5,502 nucleotides of DNA from an uncultured Clostridia bacterium (GTDB lineage: Bacteria; Bacillota; Clostridia; Oscillospirales; Ruminococcaceae). The DNA lies in the NCBI GenBank assembly GCA_937892655.1, contig CALBJC010000136.1, positions 1 through 5,502 of the forward strand. The letters run 5' to 3'. Of this stretch, positions 1 to 4,778 are shown one piece after another (within the stretch, counting starts at the first letter, position 1; the number at the start of each line of letters is the position of its first letter). Made by a program: the position numbers and the translations under genes. The notes under the pieces were generated by a model that was given only the letters and a program-made list of their open reading frames with translations, was not told where the DNA came from and made no database searches.

Positions 1-60
1 CCCCCGACTTCCGACAAAGTTTTTCGCTTTGAAGAAAAGACGGTATTCAAATGCTTTAAA

Positions 61-89
61 ATTATAACATATAAAGCAGTAAAATGCAA
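61..89 (-). promoter_or_regulatory. Sigma-A promoter with extended -10, directed leftward out of the window
   Basis: TTGCAT (89-84) as -35, a 17-nt spacer, and a perfect TATAAT (66-61) preceded by TG at 69-68, giving the extended -10 TGTTATAAT. The predicted start lies near 54. It begins 22 nt after the protease stop (112), with no terminator between them. The transcribed stretch 54-1 holds a weak hairpin (CAAAG / CTTTG around 31-15) and no start codon with a ribosome binding site that I can identify. The driven gene lies outside the window, so its leader or a stable RNA could begin here. Confidence 0.7.
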
Positions 90-111
90 GTTGTGTTTAT
101 ACAAAAAATAG

Positions 112-726
112 TTATAAATCAGTTCTTGTTTTTGTAGGTATTGCACTAAAATTATCCATAAGAGAGAAAATGAAGAAGTATACTCCGCTTATTACAAGCG
201 ACGGATTTATTCTGAAACGGCTGAACAGAAGTATAAAAACAACGACAAAAAGCGGTGTTATTATTGTTGTCAGGATATTTACAAAGGCAAAAAGATGTGG
301 TTTTTCTTCTGTCAGAAGCAGAAGAATCGCTCCGCCGTCGAGGGATTTTATGGGAAGGATATTAAAAATAGCAATCACAAGATTTATGACGGCAAACGTC
401 TTGAAACTATCTCCTTTTAAAAAGAAAAAAAGAAGAAACATAATGATATTCATAAGGCATCCGCTTATAAGGATTATGAATTCTTTCTTCTTTTCTTTGA
501 GTGAATATCCCCTTATTATCTTTATACCTGCGCCATAGAGAATTATCTTTTTCACATCCACCCCGAAAAGAAACATCGCAAGAAGATGGCCTGTTTCGTG
601 AAGAAAGCAGGACATAAGGCTCATAAAAACGGACGCAGATGTTTCGGAAAGGGTAAGGAGTGCAACTGTTGCTAAAAAACTGAATTTTATAGAAACACTT
701 GTCTTGAAGCTTGATTTTATCAGCAT
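112..726 (-). CDS. M50 family site-2 intramembrane metalloprotease, SpoIVFB-like, without CBS domain
   Basis: Polytopic zinc protease cutting substrates within the membrane. Numbered from ATG 726: zinc motif HETGH at 43-47 inside the second hydrophobic segment, SGCLMN at 88-93 and NILPIKSLDGG at 122-132, where Asp130 is the third zinc ligand. About six hydrophobic segments are seen (near 14-27, 31-54, 82-103, 108-124, 146-168 and 175-189). Start: a GTG at 735 is possible, but it lies within GGTGA (736-732), which serves as ribosome binding site 5 nt before ATG 726. The protein has 204 residues; B. subtilis SpoIVFB has about 288 and carries a C-terminal CBS domain, which is absent here. SpoIVFB activates pro-sigma-K in the mother cell. 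The neighbouring spoVM and a sigma-E-like promoter support a sporulation role, but another M50 function is possible. The M50 family call is firm; the SpoIVFB role is inference. Confidence 0.88.
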   Translation of the reverse strand: MLIKSSFKTSVSIKFSFLATVALLTLSETSASVFMSLMSCFLHETGHLLAMFLFGVDVKKIILYGAGIKIIRGYSLKEKKKEFIILISGCLMNIIMFLLFFFLKGDSFKTFAVINLVIAIFNILPIKSLDGGAILLLLTEEKPHLFAFVNILTTIITPLFVVVFILLFSRFRINPSLVISGVYFFIFSLMDNFSAIPTKTRTDL

Positions 727-741
727 ATTTTTCACCGATAG

Positions 742-770
742 ATTATATGCCGAAAAAACTTTTCAGATTA
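742..770 (-). promoter_or_regulatory. Candidate promoter of the M50 protease gene (sigma-E-like -10)
   Basis: CATATAAT at 749-742 differs at one position from the sporulation sigma-E -10 pattern CATACAAT. TAATCTG at 770-764, 14 nt upstream, matches five of seven positions of the -35 pattern (K-M-ATATT). The same site contains a perfect sigma-A -10 (TATAAT, 747-742) but no good sigma-A -35. A promoter is expected here because a terminator lies just upstream. Against it: the start point would fall near 735, leaving only about 9 nt before ATG 726, an unusually short leader. Confidence 0.35.
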
Positions 771-774
771 CAGA

Positions 775-809
775 AAAAGTCACCAGAAGCAAAACTCCTG
801 ATGACTTTT
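775..809 (-). terminator. Intrinsic terminator after the spoVM-like gene (bidirectional-looking)
   Basis: Inverted repeat with 15-nt arms (809-795 and 789-775) and a 5-nt TTTTG loop (794-790). On the minus strand the core stem GTCATCAGGAG / CTTCTGGTGAC has 11 bp with two G-U wobbles, followed by TTTTTCTGT. The A-rich flank AAAAGAAAA lies before it, so on the plus strand the hairpin is followed by TTTTCTTTTT and could terminate there too. It starts 4 nt after the spoVM stop and closes the rlmN-to-spoVM transcript, separating it from the protease gene. Confidence 0.85.
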
Positions 810-813
810 CTTT

Positions 814-903
814 TTATGTTTCGGGAGATTCTTTTTTAATCCTGAATACTACTCTGAATATTCCCGAAAGTACCTTCGGGGTTTTGATAACTACTATTTT
901 CAT
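814..903 (-). CDS. spoVM: SpoVM-like stage V sporulation microprotein (29 aa)
   Basis: A 29-codon gene, too short for ordinary ORF calling. Its product starts MKIVVIKTPKVLSGIFRVVF and ends KKESPET. Against B. subtilis SpoVM (26 residues, recalled sequence starting MKFYTIKLPKFLGGIVRAML) it aligns without gaps, with identical Met1, Lys2, Ile6, Lys7, Pro9, Lys10, Leu12, Gly14, Ile15 and Arg17. Pro9 is the residue that lets the amphipathic helix sense membrane curvature. In sporulating cells SpoVM sits on the convex outer forespore membrane and anchors the SpoIVA coat base. Strong support for translation: ribosome binding site GGAGGG (915-910), 6-nt spacer, ATG. The position also fits, since in B. 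subtilis spoVM closes the prpC-prkC-rsgA-rpe-thiN run. A strong terminator begins 4 nt after the stop. I see no convincing own promoter, so it is probably transcribed with rsgA or from inside it. Confidence 0.85.
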   Translation of the reverse strand: MKIVVIKTPKVLSGIFRVVFRIKKESPET

Positions 904-909
904 AAGTAA

Positions 910-915
910 CCCTCC
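910..915 (-). promoter_or_regulatory. Strong ribosome binding site of the spoVM-like gene
   Basis: GGAGGG stands 6 nt before ATG 903-901. It is the best match to the anti-Shine-Dalgarno sequence among the starts in this window and is the main reason for accepting such a short gene. Confidence 0.85.
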
Positions 916-961
916 GATTCAGATTATGTTATATAATATTCTGAACAAAGGAAAATGTGAG

Positions 962-1858
962 TCAAAGTTCCCAGTCTTTTATCTGTTTTGCGTTATTATA
1001 CATAGAAACATAGCTCTGATAGCGTGTTTCTGAAATATCGCCTTTTTCTACCGCGTCTTTTACGGCACACCCTTTTTCGCCGATATGTGCGCAATCCTTG
1101 AATCTGCATTTATCGGAATAGTTTTCGAATTCAATAAAGCAGGATGAAAGTTCATCGCATTTTATGATATCATATCGGTTTGTGTCGAAGGTTGAAAAAC
1201 CGGGGGTATCAGCAACATACCCTCCGCCTTCGAGAGAAAAAAGCTCTACCTGGCGGGTTGTATGTCTTCCTCTGCCGAGTTTTTTGCTTATCTCATTTGT
1301 TTTCAAATCAAGATTTCCGAAAATATTATTGATAAGAGAAGACTTACCAACGCCCGTATTGCCTGTAAAGGCAACCAGCTTTCCACGCAACAATTCAGAG
1401 ACTTTATCGCAGCCATCACCTGTTACATTATTTACAGATAACGCTGTAATACCAGCATTATTATACATCTCTTCGAATTGAGCCGAATCAGCTTTGTCTG
1501 TCTTTGTGAATACAACAAGAGGCTGAATATTCTTATATTCAGCAATTGCGATAAACTTGTCAAGAAGCTGTAGGTTAGGTCTTGGCTCACAAGTTGCTAT
1601 GACAAAAACAAGCATATCAAGATTAGCAAGAGGTGGTCTTATTATCTCATTATTACGATTATTTATTGCAGTAATAACGCAGTTTGAATCTTTTTCGACC
1701 TCAATTGTTACTCGATCTCCACAGCATGGTGATATTTCTTTATTTCTGAATGATCCTCTTGCCTTACATTCAAAAACACCATCAGGGGTCTCTACAAAAT
1801 AGAGTCCCCCAATAGATTTTGTTAATAAACAGTTTTCGTATCTTTTCATAAGCACCAT
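962..1858 (-). CDS. rsgA: RsgA, small ribosomal subunit biogenesis GTPase
   Basis: Circularly permuted GTPase (YjeQ/CpgA) that checks late 30S subunit maturation. From Met1: an N-terminal OB-fold at about 1-70 with CCGDRV (45-50); then the permuted G motifs, G4 TKTD (118-121), G1 GNTGVGKSS (166-174), G2 region GRGRHTTRQVEL (195-206) and G3 DTPG (217-220). The C-terminal zinc site fits CxxxxCxHxxxxxC with Cys251, Cys256, His258 and Cys264. At 298 residues it is full length. ATG 1858 immediately follows the prkC TAA (TAAATG) with no clear ribosome binding site, so translation is probably coupled to prkC; a second ATG at 1849 is an alternative. In B. subtilis the homologue lies next to, and is phosphorylated by, PrkC (established knowledge). 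No rpe or thiN follows; the next gene is spoVM, 58 nt away. Confidence 0.96.
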   Translation of the reverse strand: MVLMKRYENCLLTKSIGGLYFVETPDGVFECKARGSFRNKEISPCCGDRVTIEVEKDSNCVITAINNRNNEIIRPPLANLDMLVFVIATCEPRPNLQLLDKFIAIAEYKNIQPLVVFTKTDKADSAQFEEMYNNAGITALSVNNVTGDGCDKVSELLRGKLVAFTGNTGVGKSSLINNIFGNLDLKTNEISKKLGRGRHTTRQVELFSLEGGGYVADTPGFSTFDTNRYDIIKCDELSSCFIEFENYSDKCRFKDCAHIGEKGCAVKDAVEKGDISETRYQSYVSMYNNAKQIKDWEL

Positions 1859-3535
1859 TTAAGCAGGAATCACAACTGTTATTCCGCTTGAATCACTATC
1901 AGAACCGATAATTACACCGCCTGAGCCTTCACCATAAAGTGATTCTCTGAACGCAAAGATATTATACTTAATTCTTTCCGGTGTTGTCTGTTCAATAAAG
2001 TTGATTACATATCTTGCATACTCAACCGGTCTTCTCGTTTCATTACTTGTAACTTCAACAATAATAGTTTCTTCTTCGCCTGAACCTGTCAAAGTAACAT
2101 TATAGAAGCTATTAGCAATATATTCAGTCTTATCGATAGTTACAGTAGGAATAACCTTGATACCTGTAGTGTTATAGAAATCAATATCGTAGCTACCGCT
2201 TGTATCCGATGGAATCGGCAGCTGAAGAACAAATTCTCTTGAAGCTATCTTACCACTGGAAACATAAATTGTTATTTCCGAATTTCTAGGAACAAATTCA
2301 CCTTCCTTGATTGACTGTTCCAACACCTTACCTGCATCTTCTTCAACGTCTGTCATTTCAACTATCGGCGAAAGTTTGGCAGCAGTTAATTTAGCAACAG
2401 CCTGTTCTTCAGTTAGTCCAACAACATCAGGAACTTCAACGTCATTACTCAAAGGTCCTATACTTACAACAACAGTAACTGTAGAGCCAGCCTCGACCTG
2501 AGTGTTTACACCAGGAGATACAGAAATTACGCTACCCGCAGGTACATCATCGTGGTTTTTATCCTGCTTGATATAGAGTAAATCTTCATTTTTGAGCGCC
2601 GCAGAAGCTGACGTAAAAGGTAAATTGATAATATCAGGAACATAAACCATTTTAGGACCTTTACTTACCTTAACCTTGATTGTTCCGCCAACCTTGATTG
2701 TTCTGCCCTGTGCCTTATCCTGTTCAAAAATTACACCAACAGGATACTCACTGTTATATTCTTCTGTACCCTCAATAACAATATCAGTAAATGCTTCCTT
2801 AGCCTCCTGATAGTTATAACCAATCAGTTTTGGTACAGTTGTTTCCCCTCTGGCGTCGGTTGAATCCCCCATTTTATCAAAGATTACTATTGCGATAAAC
2901 AGAGCTGCAACAATAACCACAACACCGGTTACTGCACAAAGTATAGGAATCAGATATGACTTTCTTGGTTCATCATAGTAATCATCATCGTCATCATATT
3001 CTTCTACTACTCTTGTTTTCTTAGGGACCTTTTTAATCTCGTTTGTAGCTGAAACTGGTGTAAAAAACTGAGTTGAGCCACTATCAGCTACTTTAGGCTT
3101 GTTATCAGGATTAATATAGCCAAATACAACACCAGGGTTTTTCTTGAATGTATCAATATCCTTTATCATTTCGGCAGCAGACTGATAACGCTTTCTTGGA
3201 TTTTTATCCATAGCATGCATTACAATCTCTTCTAAAGGCTCCGGAATAGAATCTATTATCTCTCTGGGATATACAGCAGGATCCTGCATATGCATTAAAG
3301 CAACCGCCACAGGTGTATCACCATCAAACGGCTTTCTGCCAGTAAGCATCTCATAGAGCATTACACCAACAGAATAGATATCACTCTTTTCATCAGTAAT
3401 ATCACCGCTTGCCTGCTCAGGAGAAATATAGTGTACAGAACCTATAGTCTTTTCAGATAAAGTATTTGAGTCCTGACGGGCAAATCTGGCAATACCAAAA
3501 TCCATTACCTTAATTGTACCATCAGAGAAAAGCAT
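1859..3535 (-). CDS. prkC: PrkC Ser/Thr kinase, C-terminal fragment: rest of kinase domain, membrane anchor and three PASTA domains
   Basis: Remainder of the membrane kinase. ATG 3535 is only the first Met; kinase coding in this frame already begins near 3652 and includes HAHDKGIVHRDIKPQN (catalytic loop, HRD at 3562-3554), so no true start is visible here and no ribosome binding site precedes 3535. From Met1: DFG at 12-14, activation loop with Thr25, Ser27 and Thr30 and GSVHYISPEQ (32-41), SDIYSVGVMLYEMLTG (51-66), acidic juxtamembrane run EEYDDDDDYYDE (178-189), one transmembrane helix at about 194-219, and three extracellular PASTA repeats at about 232-292, 296-360 and 365-428. A beta-rich tail (430-558) follows that I do not recognise. 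PASTA domains bind peptidoglycan fragments, so the kinase reports on the cell wall. Joined to the N-terminal part minus 55 nt, the protein would be about 700 residues, slightly longer than B. subtilis PrkC. As sequenced it is disrupted. Confidence 0.88.
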   Translation of the reverse strand: MLFSDGTIKVMDFGIARFARQDSNTLSEKTIGSVHYISPEQASGDITDEKSDIYSVGVMLYEMLTGRKPFDGDTPVAVALMHMQDPAVYPREIIDSIPEPLEEIVMHAMDKNPRKRYQSAAEMIKDIDTFKKNPGVVFGYINPDNKPKVADSGSTQFFTPVSATNEIKKVPKKTRVVEEYDDDDDYYDEPRKSYLIPILCAVTGVVVIVAALFIAIVIFDKMGDSTDARGETTVPKLIGYNYQEAKEAFTDIVIEGTEEYNSEYPVGVIFEQDKAQGRTIKVGGTIKVKVSKGPKMVYVPDIINLPFTSASAALKNEDLLYIKQDKNHDDVPAGSVISVSPGVNTQVEAGSTVTVVVSIGPLSNDVEVPDVVGLTEEQAVAKLTAAKLSPIVEMTDVEEDAGKVLEQSIKEGEFVPRNSEITIYVSSGKIASREFVLQLPIPSDTSGSYDIDFYNTTGIKVIPTVTIDKTEYIANSFYNVTLTGSGEEETIIVEVTSNETRRPVEYARYVINFIEQTTPERIKYNIFAFRESLYGEGSGGVIIGSDSDSSGITVVIPA

Positions 3536-3575
3536 AATATTCTGTGGCTTTATATCTCTATGAACAATACCTTTA

Positions 3576-4016
3576 TCATGAGCATGCTGTAAAGCTCTTA
3601 AAATCTGTATTGTGAAATGAACAGCGTCTCTCCATTTTAAAACGCCCTGCTGTGAGAATCTGAACAGTGTAATAAAGGGTGTCTTTCCAACGAAGTGTTC
3701 CCTGCTGTTCTATTAATTGTTTTAATGTTATGCCGTCAATATACTCCATAACGATAAACTGCATTTCGTCTGTAAAGCCTACATCATAAACTTTTACAAT
3801 ATTAGGATGAGATAATACAGCTATCGCCTTACTCTCGTTTCTGAATCTTCTTACAAACTCTTCGTTAGCAGAGAATTCATTCTTAAGAATTTTAACAGCA
3901 ACAACCTTATCCTCCATAATGTCTACAGCTTTATAAACATCAGCCATACCGCCAATTCCTATAAGCTCTGTTATTTCGTATCTTCCGTCAAGTTTTTTTC
4001 CAATGTTTTTATCCAT
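3576..4016 (-). CDS. prkC: PrkC Ser/Thr kinase, N-terminal fragment (frame broken in the kinase domain)
   Basis: N-lobe and first part of the C-lobe of a bacterial Hanks-type kinase. Numbered from the ATG at 4016: Gly-rich loop GIGGMADV at 20-27, VAVK with the ATP-binding lysine Lys42, the alpha-C glutamate in RFRNES (Glu61), HPNIVKVYDVG at 70-80 and the hinge MEYIDG at 90-95. Authentic kinase sequence runs to VQIL (118-121), then turns into about 25 unrelated residues before a TGA. That switch coincides exactly with a diverged 55-nt repeat (3599-3707); the kinase continues in the +1 frame (next entry). The fragment lacks HRD, DFG and the activation loop, so alone it cannot be catalytic. Start: a GTG at 4028 is possible but overlaps the GGGAG ribosome binding site (4032-4028). 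ATG 4016, 11 nt after that site, gives the usual IGKKLDGRYEI opening. It lies 21 nt after the prpC stop. Confidence 0.88.
   Translation of the reverse strand: MDKNIGKKLDGRYEITELIGIGGMADVYKAVDIMEDKVVAVKILKNEFSANEEFVRRFRNESKAIAVLSHPNIVKVYDVGFTDEMQFIVMEYIDGITLKQLIEQQGTLRWKDTLYYTVQILTAGRFKMERRCSFHNTDFKSFTACS
3599..3707 (-). repeat. Diverged tandem duplication of 55-nt period inside prkC; causes the frameshift
   Basis: Copy 1 (3707-3654) encodes QQGTLRWKDTLYYTVQIL in the N-terminal frame. Copy 2 (3652-3599) encodes QQGVLKWRDAVHFTIQIL in the +1 frame and runs straight into RALQHAHDKGIVHRD. The shared anchor ACAGCAGGG begins at 3708 and at 3653, so the period is 55 nt, not a multiple of three. By hand count the copies agree at 34 of 54 bases and 10 of 18 residues, and the replacements are mostly conservative (R/K, K/R, V/I, Y/F). 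Both copies therefore look like selected kinase alpha-D/alpha-E sequence from two homologous genes rather than a fresh duplication. Deleting one 55-nt unit restores an uninterrupted kinase. Confidence 0.9.
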
Positions 4017-4037
4017 CAGTATATTCACTCCCGTTTT

Positions 4038-4763
4038 TTATATCTCTATTAAAGCAGCTGATAAATTATCAGTACAACCATTTTTCATAGCAAGAATAAG
4101 TAATTCATTTGTAGCAATATCTATTTCTGCAGAAGTAATAATATTATATATCATATTATCGCTACAATATCCGCAAACGCCGTCAGAACACAAGAAGATT
4201 TTGTCTCCTTTATTAAGATCAATTTCAAAATAATCTATATTAATATCCTTTTCAGCACCAACAGCCCTTGTAATCATGTTTTTCTTATCTTCAGGAACCT
4301 CGTCATTTTCCGAAATCCGTCCTTCTTCAATAAGTTTTGTTTTATATGTATGATCTTTGGTAATTTGATATATGTTATCAGTAATATGATAAGCTCTGCT
4401 GTCGCCAACATTGACTATACAAGCAATATTCTCTCTGATTACTGCCAAAGTACACGTTGTACCCATTATCATACTGCCATCAAGAGATTTACTCTTTTCA
4501 AATACAATCGTATTAGCAGCAGTTACAGAAGTAAGAAGCATATTTCTAATGCTGTTAGTATCCTGAGAACCGCGATAATTGTCAATTATTCTTTTGGAAA
4601 TAACATCAACAGCAAGCTGACTTGCCTGTTTTCCGTATGAATGTCCGCCCATTCCATCACAGACCATTGCCAGAATTGTATCAGAATCCAGATTTTTTAC
4701 TAAAACACTATCCTGATTTTCATTTCTGACAGGACCTATATCTGTTTTAACAGAATATATCAA
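4038..4763 (-). CDS. prpC: PrpC/Stp-type PP2C Ser/Thr protein phosphatase
   Basis: Cytosolic metal-dependent (Mn/Mg) phosphatase that removes phosphate from PrkC and its targets. PP2C motifs run in order (numbering from the TTG start): RNENQD at 13-18, DGMGGH at 36-41, GTT at 101-103, GDSRAY at 120-125, DH at 137-138, TRAVG at 165-169, SDG at 193-195 and TDN at 231-233. These supply the metal-binding aspartates Asp18, Asp36, Asp193 and Asp232. The 241-residue length is normal for the family. Start choice: a GTG at 4772 would extend it by three codons, but that GTG lies inside the ribosome binding site GAGGTGA (4775-4769). TTG at 4763 stands 5 nt after that site and gives the family-typical short lead-in to TDIG. 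The segment around SDG reads LCSDGVCGYCSD, where LCSDGL is more common, a mild deviation. It sits between rlmN and prkC with short gaps, consistent with one transcript. Confidence 0.95.
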   Translation of the reverse strand: MIYSVKTDIGPVRNENQDSVLVKNLDSDTILAMVCDGMGGHSYGKQASQLAVDVISKRIIDNYRGSQDTNSIRNMLLTSVTAANTIVFEKSKSLDGSMIMGTTCTLAVIRENIACIVNVGDSRAYHITDNIYQITKDHTYKTKLIEEGRISENDEVPEDKKNMITRAVGAEKDINIDYFEIDLNKGDKIFLCSDGVCGYCSDNMIYNIITSAEIDIATNELLILAMKNGCTDNLSAALIEI

Positions 4764-4778
4764 ATTGTTCACCTCACT

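Noticed and set aside
1..111. End of a plus-strand protein entering from the left (frame open to the stop at 109-111)
   Set aside because: Short, Lys/Phe-rich and without family features; the stretch is better explained as promoter and leader DNA on the minus strand.
170..538. Plus-strand open frame of 122 codons
   Set aside because: It lies wholly antisense to the M50 protease, whose motifs are clear, and it resembles no family.
863..880. CCCGAA / TTCGGG hairpin followed by GTTTTG on the plus strand, as a terminator
   Set aside because: The 6-bp stem lies inside the spoVM codons, the T-run is only four bases, and there is no plus-strand gene to terminate.
913..945. Own sigma-E promoter for spoVM (GAATATT and CATAATCT)
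   Set aside because: The two elements are only 6 nt apart instead of about 14, and the start point would fall on the ribosome binding site.
704..1033. Plus-strand open frame of 109 codons over the spoVM region
   Set aside because: It runs across the terminator and antisense to spoVM and the end of rsgA, with no ribosome binding site or recognisable domain.
3576..3660. Programmed ribosomal frameshifting to join the two prkC frames, suggested by TTTTAAAA at the junction
   Set aside because: The required shift is +1, whereas that sequence suits -1 slippage, and a shift would insert a second copy of the alpha-D/alpha-E region into the kinase fold. The duplicated homologous segment explains the break better.
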